64,000 bases of DNA. Origin: Magnetococcales bacterium. Lineage in GTDB: Bacteria; Pseudomonadota; Magnetococcia; Magnetococcales; JADFYX01. Each line of letters begins with the position of its first letter. The first letter of the stretch is position 1. The notes beneath the pieces were generated by a model that worked only from the letters and a program-made list of their open reading frames with translations, made no database searches and had not been told where the DNA came from. The stretch is taken from contig JADFZU010000006.1 of the NCBI GenBank assembly GCA_015232365.1, forward strand, positions 21,456 through 85,455. Reading direction: 5' to 3'. The translations under genes and the position numbers were made by a program. Shown here piece after piece: positions 7,400 through 15,807 of the stretch.

Positions 7400-10300
7400 A
7401 TGGCTACTATAACCCAGAATAACAATAAAATTCCGACCAAATCAGATGCTTTACGTGCCAATTTGCGTGAGACCGCCGTTGAGTCAATAAACATTGATCC
7501 ACGTTATGAACCGTTGCGAGAGGTGGTTGCAAATTATGCTGGTATTTTAAAAAATCTCGACCGTCTGCTTAGGGAGTTGAGCCATCCATTTCGCAACTGG
7601 ACTCTGGTTCTGCCCGAGCTTAGGGGTTTTGTTTTAAAAAACTGCTCACGTTTTGTCCGTAGCCCCAAAGGGGCCGAATGTTTTTTACTGTTAAGCGATT
7701 TTTTTCTGGTGGCACTGGAGGAGGTTCGTAACGAAGATAACCTCAGGGCGGTTTTAGAGGGGCTGACCGCATACATGGAGAAGCAGGTCCAGGTTTTAAA
7801 AGGTGAGGAGCTTGCTGAATATGCTGCAGCTTTTGACTCAATATTTTTCTCACTCTCCAAGCTTCATGATTCAAAACTGCTTCTTCTCTCCCAGAGCCAC
7901 CACCCTCTAAAACGGACTGTGGCTCTAATGATGAAAAAGGCTAAATCTTCCGGTCAGCCCTTTCCCTTCTCAACTGAGATCATCCAGCAGTTGGCGATAC
8001 GCTCCCTCAAGGCAACTTACGAATATTGGTTGAAGCAGTCTGACCCGGAATGGTATGCGGTCTTGGGGACCGATCCTTGTGAGAATATCAGCCACCGTTT
8101 TTTAAAAAAAGCTTTGGCCGACCTAGAGCAGCTCTCCTCTGAAGAGGCTAGCCATGTAGTGGCCTTGAAGTTGACCAAAATGCCTTCGTTCCTGGATATT
8201 ATTCGCCACTACCGGCAAGCTGCTGATCTGTTGGGGCAGAGTCCTGTTGGGGAGGTAAGCTCGCCTGACCACCTTATAGAGGGGCGTAAGTTAAGGTTTT
8301 TATTTCATATTATGGAGATTAAAGGGCTCTCGATGATCCATGAAGAGTCCCTTAGGGAGATTAACCGTTCTCTGGTCAAATTGATTCGTCTGCAACAAAA
8401 CTATAACGAAATCCATTATGCATTTATTACTACATTCTCATTTTTAAAGGCCAATGTGGTCACCTATCCTCATACCGCCTTACAGTGTATTGAAGTTTTG
8501 GGGGTTGAGGTATTTCGCCACAATAACAATAGGCTTGTGGAGTCATTTTTAGAGCAGACGGTCCGTTTTGGTTTTCAATTTAGTTCGGTAACAGGGGTGG
8601 ATAACGACTGGCAGCCAATCTGCAACCCTGCCCATCTTTATAATATCCGGGTCTGGCTTAGTTTGATTACCCAAAACCCTACCTGGAGTCCCATGCTGTT
8701 TTCAGCACTTATAATCAACCTGAAACTATCTGGTGCGCTGATTCGGGATACCGATCTTTTCCAAAAAGAGATATCCAAGCTTTTAAATAGCGGTATCAAG
8801 CCGGTCTATAACCTTGCTAAACAGTTTTGCCGGCAGTTACCGGTATATTATAATGAGATTGGTGCTGAAGGTGAACTGCGTACCGTCTCCACTGAGCTTG
8901 ATGAGATTAGCCGCCGCAAGGACCGCCTAATCCATTTTTTACGTAAACAGTGCCATGTAGAGAGTACCAACCGGATAGTCGACCTTGCGTTTAATATATT
9001 CAAATTCTGGCAGACCGGGGATAAGAGTGTTCTAAGCGGTCTGGTCTCCGACTCTATTTTGGAAGAAATTGTCCCTAGCGGCCCCTATTTCGACCATGTG
9101 CATAAGATAGTTGCCTCTATATCCAAGGATAAGGATCTGGAGTTTGACCCCATAAGACAGTCGTTGGCCAAGGTTGAGGCGAAGGTAAAGGCTTTTACCC
9201 AGCTACCAGAGAGCGAAGGTCGGCGGGTGGTTCTATTGATCCGCCTCTGCCATCAGCTAGAGTTGAAATATAATCTAGGCTTTAGGGGGCTTGGTCAGCC
9301 CCTGCGACGGGCGGCAGAGGACGGTATTCCGGGTATGGATGCTCTTTTGAGTATTCTTGAGAGCGGTGCGGTGGGGTATGAGCGTCTGCTGGGGCTGTTG
9401 GATGCCATGGAGTGCTTGAAAGAGACTATTTTAAGTGATGAGGTTTTTCCGGCCCGTGAGGAGATCTATCAAAAGAGACATATAGCTGTGGATATTCCAT
9501 CGGTTTATGGCTGTTATGAGGAGCGTAAATTTGATGCTCTCTCACTAAGTTTTCGTCTTGAGAATCTCGCCAACGTTGATCTTGAAGGGCTGGTGGATCG
9601 GATACCGGAAGATTTTATCACTCGTGCAGCATTTTTCCGGGTTGGCAAATATTTGCGTGTTTTTATTCGGGCGTTGGATGTGGACGGAATTACATCAAGG
9701 AAACTGAGCCACATGCGGGAGGTTCTGGAGCGGTTTTTGGAGTTGAACCACTTCTCATACCACCAATACCTGGATATTTTTCGCAGTTTTTCCGAAGCGG
9801 TTAAGGATATAATTCTCACCTATTATACCACCAACCACCGGGATAATCTGGCGATTATTGTTCCGATGATCCCCAAGTCGGCACTGCTTGGTAAATTTGC
9901 CCCATTAAAAGACCAGGATGATGTTATCTCGGTGGAGAGAATAGGTGAGTCATTTCTTAGGGATCTAATTGCCGAGACTTTTGGTTTGCAGTCCTTTGAT
10001 CGTTTTATTAGCCGGATTTTGCAAATTTTGGCAAGACAGCAAGAGGTGTTGGCTCCCCACCGTTTAGATCAACTTATGACCTACGATCCAGCCAATCTTT
10101 TCTGCTCTCTATATGAGCCGGATGCCAGGGTGCGAAATTTAATCCATCTAGGTAATAAGGGGTTTAATCTGGTGGAGTTGGTGGAGAACAAAATCCCGGT
10201 TCCGGCTGGAGTGGTATTGACCACCGAATTTTTCCGCTGTAGGTCGGTAATCAGCGACTATCCCCCTGCTAGCAAAGATTATATTGCCCGTCTTCGGAAG

Positions 10301-11626
10301 CAGGTAACTAAAATAGAGCAACAGACCGGGCAGATATTTGGCTCTAAACATAGACCTCTGCTGTTATCGGTTCGTAGTGGGGCTTTAATTTCCATGCCGG
10401 GTATGATGCAGACCATTCACAATGTGGGGCTTAATGAAAAGATTGTTGAAGGTATGGCTCTTGAGTCTGGTAACTCCTTTTTTGCCTGGGACAACTATCG
10501 CCGCTTTATTCAATCCTGGTGTATGACTTTTGAGATGGACCGGGGGATTTTTACAGATTTGATGCATAGTGCCAAGCGGCGTTATGGAGTAAAGAAAAAG
10601 CGTGATCTTAGTGCAGAGCAGATGGAAGCTTTAGCCAGGCAATACCGGAAAGTTGCCGATGAACACGGTCTGACAATTCCAGATGACCCCTGGTGGCAGC
10701 TACTTGCCGCTATTAATCAGGTGGTTGAGTCATGGGAGTCAAAAAAGGCTAAAGAGTATCGGGGTATCATGAATATATCCGATGATTGGGGAACCGCAGT
10801 GGTTCTACAACGCATGGTCTATGGCAACCTGCATCATCAAGCCGGATCAGGGGTGTTTTTTACCGCCCATCCCCACCGCAAACTGGATCGGGTGCTGTTG
10901 TGGGGTGACTACACTCCTGGAAACCAGGGTGAGGATATTGTTGGTGGCCTGGTTTCTACCAGCCCCATCTCTCTGGAGCAGTGTGAATATGACGGCCGAG
11001 ATCCAGATACGAGTTTGGAGCGTTGTTATCCACAGATCTATAAAGTTCTTCTCGAGCAGTCCTATCAACTTATTGATGTCTGCAACTGGAACTCGCAAGA
11101 GATTGAGTTTACCTTTGATGGACCAACTGAGGAGAATCTGTTTTTTCTCCAGAGCCGGGACATGGTGACCAGTAAAAACCGTCAATCCATCTTCCACAGT
11201 TTTGTTGATACTCCCCAGTTAAGGCAGTCTAAGTTGATTCAGGGTATCGGTGTGAGCGGTGGGGCGTTGTCTGGTCTGGCGGTATTTAACCTTGAGCAGG
11301 TAGAGGAGTTGCGGCGAGAGGATGCCAAGACTCCTCTCATTTTAATTCGTTATGATACGGTTCCTGATGATATCCGGGAAATATCACTGGCTGACGGCCT
11401 GTTAACCGCCCGTGGTGGCCAGACTTCTCATGCTGCAATTGTCGCTGCGAGGCTGGAAAAAACCTGTGTAGTAGGCTGTGAAGATCTAGCTATTTACGAG
11501 GAAGATGGGGTGTGTAAAATAAACGGCAATACCATAAGATGCGGTGACAAAATCAGTATAGATGGTTTTCGAGGGTTGATGTTTAACGGCTGGCATGAGA
11601 TAGAGACAACTCTGCTGCCGCATTAA
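7400..11626 (+). CDS. Large PEP/pyruvate-binding protein: PPDK-like ATP-grasp and phosphohistidine domains after a ~900-residue N-terminal region
   Basis: This is a 1408-residue protein with three parts. Residues 1 to about 900 are a mostly helical region I cannot assign. Residues about 912-1290 match the ATP-binding domain of pyruvate phosphate dikinase: GNKGFNLVEL, SVRSGALISMPGMMQT near 990, and EFTFDG...LFFLQSR at the end. Residues about 1310-1400 are the swivelling phosphohistidine domain with GGQTSHAAIVA, catalytic His near 1344. The C-terminal PEP/pyruvate TIM barrel of PPDK and PEP synthase is absent. It could therefore transfer phosphate from ATP through the histidine to another acceptor, as rifampicin phosphotransferase does. 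It is not pyruvate phosphate dikinase in the ordinary sense. It is monocistronic, divergent from the Coq10-like genes. Confidence 0.85.
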   Translation: MATITQNNNKIPTKSDALRANLRETAVESINIDPRYEPLREVVANYAGILKNLDRLLRELSHPFRNWTLVLPELRGFVLKNCSRFVRSPKGAECFLLLSDFFLVALEEVRNEDNLRAVLEGLTAYMEKQVQVLKGEELAEYAAAFDSIFFSLSKLHDSKLLLLSQSHHPLKRTVALMMKKAKSSGQPFPFSTEIIQQLAIRSLKATYEYWLKQSDPEWYAVLGTDPCENISHRFLKKALADLEQLSSEEASHVVALKLTKMPSFLDIIRHYRQAADLLGQSPVGEVSSPDHLIEGRKLRFLFHIMEIKGLSMIHEESLREINRSLVKLIRLQQNYNEIHYAFITTFSFLKANVVTYPHTALQCIEVLGVEVFRHNNNRLVESFLEQTVRFGFQFSSVTGVDNDWQPICNPAHLYNIRVWLSLITQNPTWSPMLFSALIINLKLSGALIRDTDLFQKEISKLLNSGIKPVYNLAKQFCRQLPVYYNEIGAEGELRTVSTELDEISRRKDRLIHFLRKQCHVESTNRIVDLAFNIFKFWQTGDKSVLSGLVSDSILEEIVPSGPYFDHVHKIVASISKDKDLEFDPIRQSLAKVEAKVKAFTQLPESEGRRVVLLIRLCHQLELKYNLGFRGLGQPLRRAAEDGIPGMDALLSILESGAVGYERLLGLLDAMECLKETILSDEVFPAREEIYQKRHIAVDIPSVYGCYEERKFDALSLSFRLENLANVDLEGLVDRIPEDFITRAAFFRVGKYLRVFIRALDVDGITSRKLSHMREVLERFLELNHFSYHQYLDIFRSFSEAVKDIILTYYTTNHRDNLAIIVPMIPKSALLGKFAPLKDQDDVISVERIGESFLRDLIAETFGLQSFDRFISRILQILARQQEVLAPHRLDQLMTYDPANLFCSLYEPDARVRNLIHLGNKGFNLVELVENKIPVPAGVVLTTEFFRCRSVISDYPPASKDYIARLRKQVTKIEQQTGQIFGSKHRPLLLSVRSGALISMPGMMQTIHNVGLNEKIVEGMALESGNSFFAWDNYRRFIQSWCMTFEMDRGIFTDLMHSAKRRYGVKKKRDLSAEQMEALARQYRKVADEHGLTIPDDPWWQLLAAINQVVESWESKKAKEYRGIMNISDDWGTAVVLQRMVYGNLHHQAGSGVFFTAHPHRKLDRVLLWGDYTPGNQGEDIVGGLVSTSPISLEQCEYDGRDPDTSLERCYPQIYKVLLEQSYQLIDVCNWNSQEIEFTFDGPTEENLFFLQSRDMVTSKNRQSIFHSFVDTPQLRQSKLIQGIGVSGGALSGLAVFNLEQVEELRREDAKTPLILIRYDTVPDDIREISLADGLLTARGGQTSHAAIVAARLEKTCVVGCEDLAIYEEDGVCKINGNTIRCGDKISIDGFRGLMFNGWHEIETTLLPH

Positions 11627-11646
11627 AGGTCAAAGTATCCTTCTTG

Positions 11647-12024
11647 TTATTTGTCCTGTTTATCTATCAACAGATCCGCTTTTTTTCCACCATTATCAAA
11701 ATATAGTTGGAATATTTTTGGGCATCTGCCGCGGCCAGACCATTTTACTCCCTGGTATTCATACTTTGCTTTTAATTTTGCTTTGTATGGTTGTTTTTGT
11801 GCATGGAAGGGGGTCTCGAAATACTCTTTTAGATCGATCCCTAAAGAAGAGGCTTTTTTATCTAGCTTCTGTTTAAACTCGTTTTTGTGTTGGATCTGCC
11901 GCAGTTTTATCAACGCCTCTATTTTGATCTTTATGGCGGTAAGCGTTTTAAGATCAAGTGATTCAACATCTATATTCTCAAAAGGTATGGATTTATTTTT
12001 TAGATGTGCCATATTTTTCGCCAA
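11647..12024 (-). CDS. H-NS-family nucleoid-associated protein
   Basis: A 125-residue basic protein whose C-terminal DNA-binding region carries KYEYQGVKWSGRGRCPK (about 88-103). This matches the H-NS signature W-(T/S)-G-R-G-R-x-P, which inserts into the minor groove of AT-rich DNA. A Lys-rich helical segment (about 25-60) would be the oligomerisation part. Unlike most relatives, a ~20-residue tail follows the motif (FQLYFDNGGKKADLLID). The start is TTG at 12024, or ATG four codons later; both lie inside the end of the preceding small ORF, which suggests translational coupling. The surrounding DNA is AT-rich, as expected for an H-NS target. Confidence 0.8.
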   Translation of the reverse strand: MAKNMAHLKNKSIPFENIDVESLDLKTLTAIKIKIEALIKLRQIQHKNEFKQKLDKKASSLGIDLKEYFETPFHAQKQPYKAKLKAKYEYQGVKWSGRGRCPKIFQLYFDNGGKKADLLIDKQDK

Positions 12025-12250
12025 TTTTTACCATAGTGACTAATCCGCCCAGCAGAACCGCCAAGCCAACAATAGGGGCAATTGCAGAGGAGAGAGTTCC
12101 AGCAGCGGCAGCAGAAGTTATGATTGCTCCTGTTTTAACTGTAGATATCACAACAGACTTGCTAGCGACTATTTTAACTGCACCAGGCCCGCTAAGTTGC
12201 ATAATCTCATTTTTAGTTAATGCTGTGGAAATTACCTGTTCCATTTTCAA
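11993..12250 (-). CDS. Small glycine/alanine-rich membrane peptide, unknown function
   Basis: This 85-residue (or 83 from the ATG at 12244) ORF overlaps the start of the H-NS-like gene. Its C-terminal half is strongly hydrophobic and rich in Gly and Ala (about 41-73), resembling one long or two short glycine-zipper helices, followed by a basic tail. The N-terminal half contains ALTKNEIMQLSGPGAVKI. An AGGGA ribosome binding site precedes the TTG/ATG. I do not recognise a family; a holin-like, bacteriocin-like or pore-forming peptide is possible but unsupported. Coupling with an H-NS-like regulator is the only contextual clue. Confidence 0.55.
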   Translation of the reverse strand: MKMEQVISTALTKNEIMQLSGPGAVKIVASKSVVISTVKTGAIITSAAAAGTLSSAIAPIVGLAVLLGGLVTMVKIGEKYGTSKK

Positions 12251-12251
12251 G

Positions 12252-12503
12252 TCTATCCCTAAGTAGTGACTAAATTAAAAGTCAGAAACTGTAAATTCCG
12301 CAATCCAGTCCCAAGCTTATATTTTATTTATTATCAAGCATTAATGTTTGTGCTAACTAACTTAGAATCTTCTTTTTTTTTTTTGCCTAGTTAGCATACA
12401 TTTTAATTATTTTGAAAACAATAAAATTCCATAGTTTTTCTGTAGTAATTTGATAGTCCCGAAGGCGGATGGCACTTCCAACGGTAGAGTCCAGGTTTAA
12501 GGT
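12252..12503. other. AT-rich gap with a long inverted repeat
   Basis: This 250-base AT-rich stretch between the small membrane ORF and the Rap1a-like gene contains a T13 run and, around it, the inverted pair TGCTAACTA (12351-12359) / TAGTTAGCA (12388-12396). The dyad could be an operator or a terminator-like hairpin. The end (about 12450-12500) is more GC-rich but does not fold as a tRNA by eye. No gene is seen. Confidence 0.45.
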
Positions 12504-12851
12504 TCAATCAGTGGTTTTGCAGGGGAATGCTTGGGACATTGCGTAATAGAAACATAATGATGCCCCTTTTTGCAGATTTTCAGGATGTTGTGCGGTATAT
12601 TTTAAAAAAGCTTTTTTGAGTCTGCCAGTAGTAACTTTTTTGGGAAAGCAGATGATTTCATGATTTTCTGAGTTGGACTGGAGAAAAATTTCCCAGCTAC
12701 TCATTCCGGCAAAATATCCCAGACATGAGCCGTACTCAATATTGTTCTCACTTTGACAATAATTAACTATCTTTTGGCAGGTGTAGGAGTTACTAACTGC
12801 ATTTTTTGGAGTGATAAGGAGAACAAGCAGAGCAAAAAAGAAGATTTTAAT
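12504..12851 (-). CDS. Secreted Rap1a/Tai-family-like protein
   Basis: The conserved part is about 115 residues. A hydrophobic signal-like segment (FFFALLVLLITPKNAVS) is followed by a Rap1a/Tai-type domain: GSCLGYFAGMSSW, then ICFPKKVTTGRLKKAF, then TAQHPENLQKGASLCFYYAMSQAFPC. In Serratia, Rap proteins are periplasmic immunity proteins against type VI amidase effectors; most family members are orphans of unknown role. No effector gene is adjacent. The ORF is open further upstream to 13031, but those ~60 codons are repeat DNA. The true start is unclear: an ATT at 12851 precedes the signal segment, and no ATG fits. The repeat may have displaced the original start. Confidence 0.65.
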   Translation of the reverse strand: MKIFFFALLVLLITPKNAVSNSYTCQKIVNYCQSENNIEYGSCLGYFAGMSSWEIFLQSNSENHEIICFPKKVTTGRLKKAFLKYTAQHPENLQKGASLCFYYAMSQAFPCKTTD

Positions 12852-12954
12852 CCTAGATTCGGCAGTTGGGTGGGCATTAATGGTACAACCTCTGGATTTA
12901 CCAGGTGAATCTAGAGGTTGTGTCAGTGATGTGCGAACAACTGCCGAATCTAGG
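12852..12954. repeat. Dispersed inverted-repeat element R2 (compact copy, best preserved)
   Basis: A 103-bp element with perfect 17-bp terminal inverted repeats, CCTAGATTCGGCAGTTG and CAACTGCCGAATCTAGG. An inner stem, ACAACCTCT / AGAGGTTGT, is also perfect, so the whole unit can fold as one long hairpin. On the minus strand it is open in the frame of the Rap1a-like gene and encodes VVRTSLTQPLDS. The same peptide (VVRTSLAQPLDS) is encoded by copy R4 near 47.7 kb. Confidence 0.8.
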
Positions 12955-12990
12955 TTAATATAGTTACACACGGTTTTTTGTCCAAAATTA

Positions 12991-13045
12991 ATGGGATGGG
13001 TCCGGGAAGGGGGGATGCCTCTTCCCAGCATGGTTTTGGGGTCGC
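12991..13045 (+). repeat. REP-like GC-rich hairpin repeat, copy D
   Basis: Stem GGGAAGG...CCTCTTCCC followed by stem GGGG-tcgc-TCCCC, in the same order and orientation as copies B, C and E. It directly follows the prfA stop, so it may end or stabilise the hemA-prfA transcript. Confidence 0.55.
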
Positions 13046-13049
13046 TCCC

Positions 13050-14135
13050 CTATTGATTACCAAGTTGAGCCAGTTGATCCGCCTGATTCTGCGTAGTAAG
13101 AGCAGCGATCATTTCATCCAGATCACCTTGAATAATTGAGTCCAATTTGTGCAGTGTTAAATTAATCCGGTGGTCGGTAACCCTATTTTGTGGAAAATTA
13201 TAGGTACGAATTCGTTCAGAGCGGTCACCAGACCCAACCTGACCACGACGCTCCTGGGACCGTTCATCATCTGCTGCCTGCTGTTCTTGATCATAAAGCC
13301 TGGCTTTTAGAACTTTAAGAGCCTGTGCTTTATTTTTAAGCTGGGATTTTTCATCCTGACATATTACCACCAGACCGCTAGGAATATGGGTAATTCTAAT
13401 GGCAGAGTCGGTAGTATTAACGCTCTGTCCACCCGGTCCTGAAGCCCGGAAAACATCAATACGCAGATCCTCCTTTTCGTTGATTTTTATATCAACTTCA
13501 TCTGCTTCAGGAAGAATCGCCACAGTACATGCCGAGGTGTGAATACGGCCACCGGCCTCTGTGGTTGGTACTCGCTGTACCCGGTGGACTCCCGACTCAA
13601 ACTTTAGAGCGGCAAAAGCCCCTTTGCCGGTCACCATTGCCACCACCTCTTTAAAACCGCCAAGAGCTGTTGGTGAGCTGGAGAGGATTTCAACTTTCCA
13701 GTTTTGGGTCTCCGCATACCGGTTGTACATACGGAAGAGATCGCCGGAAAATAGACCGGCCTCATCGCCACCGGTTCCAGCTCTTATCTCCAAGATGACA
13801 TTTTTATTCTCATTGGGATCTTTGGGTAGCAACATGATCTGTAGGTGATGCCAGGATTTGGCTACTTGGTCTTTTATAGATTCTAGCTCCTCCTTAGCCA
13901 TCTGCCGCATCTCCTGGTCAGAATCAGGATCGCTAGCCATCAGTTCAGCCTCAGCTTTTTCTGCCTCCATTTTTTGAAAAGCATCAAAGGCTTCAACAAC
14001 AGGATCAAGGTCTGAGTACTCTTTGCTTAAGCGGGTGAACTGCTCTGAGTCGGCCATGGTTTCTGGCTGACCGAGCAGGGCACTAAGCTCCGCATGTCTG
14101 GATTTGAGGGTTTTCAACTTATCTAGAAAAGACAT
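13050..14135 (-). CDS. prfA: Peptide chain release factor 1
   Basis: This factor recognises UAA and UAG stop codons and triggers peptide release on the ribosome. The 361 residues match the family. The catalytic GGQ occurs in [15 protein letters not shown] (about 235), the site methylated by PrmC. The codon-recognition region around [13 protein letters not shown] (the PxT type motif VPTTE) is present. It follows hemA by 5 bases in the standard hemA-prfA pair. The usual third gene, prmC, does not follow; repeats and the Rap1a-like gene come next. Confidence 0.97.
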   Translation of the reverse strand: MSFLDKLKTLKSRHAELSALLGQPETMADSEQFTRLSKEYSDLDPVVEAFDAFQKMEAEKAEAELMASDPDSDQEMRQMAKEELESIKDQVAKSWHHLQIMLLPKDPNENKNVILEIRAGTGGDEAGLFSGDLFRMYNRYAETQNWKVEILSSSPTALGGFKEVVAMVTGKGAFAALKFESGVHRVQRVPTTEAGGRIHTSACTVAILPEADEVDIKINEKEDLRIDVFRASGPGGQSVNTTDSAIRITHIPSGLVVICQDEKSQLKNKAQALKVLKARLYDQEQQAADDERSQERRGQVGSGDRSERIRTYNFPQNRVTDHRINLTLHKLDSIIQGDLDEMIAALTTQNQADQLAQLGNQ

Positions 14136-14140
14136 TATAA

Positions 14141-15406
14141 TTATTTCCTCGGCCCTAGTTCAAACAGTTTTCGTACTGCATCTATATATAACCAGCTATC
14201 ATCTTCATTAGCAATATCATGCAGATGTTTAAGTGGTTTATGTAAAATTTTATTGACCAGCAGCCGGGCAAACTGCTCTAACTTTTCCTGCTCTTCAGAA
14301 GATAAATCCGGCCAGTTTTTATGCAATTTTGCCAACTCCTGATCCCGGATAATCTCTAACTGCTCACGAAGTGCAACAACTGTAGGGACTACAGCCAGAG
14401 AGTTGAGCCACTGCAAAAAAACCGGAGTCTCCTCTTGAATAATCAACTCTGCTGCCCCAACCTCCCGGCCCCGATCGCCTTTGTTATCCTCTACTATCTG
14501 CTTTAAATCGTCAATATCATAGAGAAAAGCATTGTCTACCTTGGAAATTTTCGGGTCTAGATCTCTAGGTACGGCAATATCAATATAAAACTGTGGTCGC
14601 TGCCTGCGGTTTTTAAGGGCAGTTTTAACCATATCGGCCTGCACAATCAGTTGTGCCGCACCGGTAGAGGAGATGATAATATCTGCCCTTGGTAGTTGTT
14701 GTGCTAACTGGTTAAGGGCAAAGCCCTCTCCGGAAAACTGACTGGCAAGAGTCTGGGCCTTCTCAAGGGTTCGGTTGGCCACCAGTATTTTAACCCCTTG
14801 TGAGTGTAGATGCTGGGCGGCAAGCTCACACATCTCACCAGCACCTATCAAAAGGCAGGTATGATCTTGTAGTTTACCGAAAATACGCCGGGCTAAGGTG
14901 ACAGCTACGGAAGCTATGGAGACCGGATTCTTGGCTATTTCGGTCTGGGTTCTGATCTTTTTAGCCACCTGAAACAGGCGGTGGAATAGCTTATTGAGAA
15001 TTGTTCCTGTAGTCTTACAATCAGTTGCAGCTTGAAAGGCATCCTTTAGCTGGCCTAGAATCTGTGCCTCACCAACTACTAGAGAGTCCAGGCTGGCAGC
15101 AACCCTAAAACCGTGTTTGATCGCCTCCTCGTCCCTGTAGGTGTAGAGATGGGGGGTAAGTTCTGCGAGGTCTACGTTGCTGCTTTGGGCAATCCAGCTC
15201 TGAACCGCAACACTACCGGTTATCTGCTCTTCACAGGAAAAATAGACCTCAAAGCGGTTACAGGTTGATAAAAGAACTGCCTCAGCAACACTCTCTAAAG
15301 CAACTAACTCATGTAGTTGCAGCTCTAACTGACTCCTGGCGGCTACTTTCTCACGCAAGGAGACTGGAGCGGTCTTATGGCTCAAGCCAACAATGATGAT
15401 CTGCAT
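14141..15406 (-). CDS. hemA: Glutamyl-tRNA reductase
   Basis: This enzyme reduces glutamyl-tRNA with NADPH to glutamate-1-semialdehyde, the first committed step of haem synthesis by the C5 pathway. The tracked ORF begins at 15457, but the family start is the internal ATG at 15406 ([15 protein letters not shown]), giving 421 residues. The catalytic cysteine lies in [11 protein letters not shown] (Cys49). The NADPH-binding [13 protein letters not shown] and the C-terminal dimerisation helices are present. The start is 4 bases after the small membrane gene upstream and the gene is followed closely by prfA. The C5 pathway argues against a typical alphaproteobacterium, which would use HemA of the ALA synthase type. 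Confidence 0.96.
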   Translation of the reverse strand: MQIIIVGLSHKTAPVSLREKVAARSQLELQLHELVALESVAEAVLLSTCNRFEVYFSCEEQITGSVAVQSWIAQSSNVDLAELTPHLYTYRDEEAIKHGFRVAASLDSLVVGEAQILGQLKDAFQAATDCKTTGTILNKLFHRLFQVAKKIRTQTEIAKNPVSIASVAVTLARRIFGKLQDHTCLLIGAGEMCELAAQHLHSQGVKILVANRTLEKAQTLASQFSGEGFALNQLAQQLPRADIIISSTGAAQLIVQADMVKTALKNRRQRPQFYIDIAVPRDLDPKISKVDNAFLYDIDDLKQIVEDNKGDRGREVGAAELIIQEETPVFLQWLNSLAVVPTVVALREQLEIIRDQELAKLHKNWPDLSSEEQEKLEQFARLLVNKILHKPLKHLHDIANEDDSWLYIDAVRKLFELGPRK

Positions 15407-15410
15407 GGTT

Positions 15411-15761
15411 TTAGGAGAGGATATCAATTTCCATCTGTCTGAGAACCGCATCGACAATCAACAAGATGACTGAGACAATGTTAGCTACAAACGCACCCCA
15501 GGCCAAGCCAGTTGCCAACTCTGGGTTGTTAAAATAGTAGAAGGCCCATAAAGCCGGTACCAGGTGGAAATCAGCAGCCATGCTGGCGGCCATGGTCATT
15601 GCTCCGGTAGTGCGTCTTGCTCCAATTTTTAGTGTTGTTGCGATAATATTCATACTGACGGCAAAGATTAACTCATAGCCGTGAGGGTGGGAGAGAAAGC
15701 TGACCGTTGTGGTCAATGCCATCATCAGAAAAAATGTGGTCCAAACCGTGCGCCATTCCAT
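15411..15761 (-). CDS. Small integral membrane protein upstream of hemA (possibly DUF6394)
   Basis: A 116-residue protein with about three to four predicted membrane helices (near 5-25, 30-45, 62-80 and 84-106). A basic cytoplasmic-type loop KIGARRTTGAM lies between the second and third helix. The pattern ALTTTVSFL ... TTLKIGARR ... AADFHLVPAL resembles small proteobacterial membrane proteins that I believe are classed as DUF6394, but I cannot confirm this. It is 4 bases upstream of hemA and 46 bases downstream of the potassium channel gene, so it belongs to the same transcript. Function unknown. Confidence 0.7.
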   Translation of the reverse strand: MEWRTVWTTFFLMMALTTTVSFLSHPHGYELIFAVSMNIIATTLKIGARRTTGAMTMAASMAADFHLVPALWAFYYFNNPELATGLAWGAFVANIVSVILLIVDAVLRQMEIDILS

Positions 15762-15807
15762 AGGACACCTCTAAGCAAATTGTCTAAGAGTTTGTAAAAC
15801 TAACCCT

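Noticed and set aside
11993-12250. Magnetosome-type or bacteriocin identity of the glycine-rich membrane peptide
   Set aside because: Only general Gly/Ala-rich hydrophobic character is shared; there are no specific motifs or neighbouring biosynthesis genes.
12440-12510. Possible tRNA-like sequence (GGTTCAATC-type bases)
   Set aside because: No cloverleaf, acceptor stem or CCA arrangement could be built around it.
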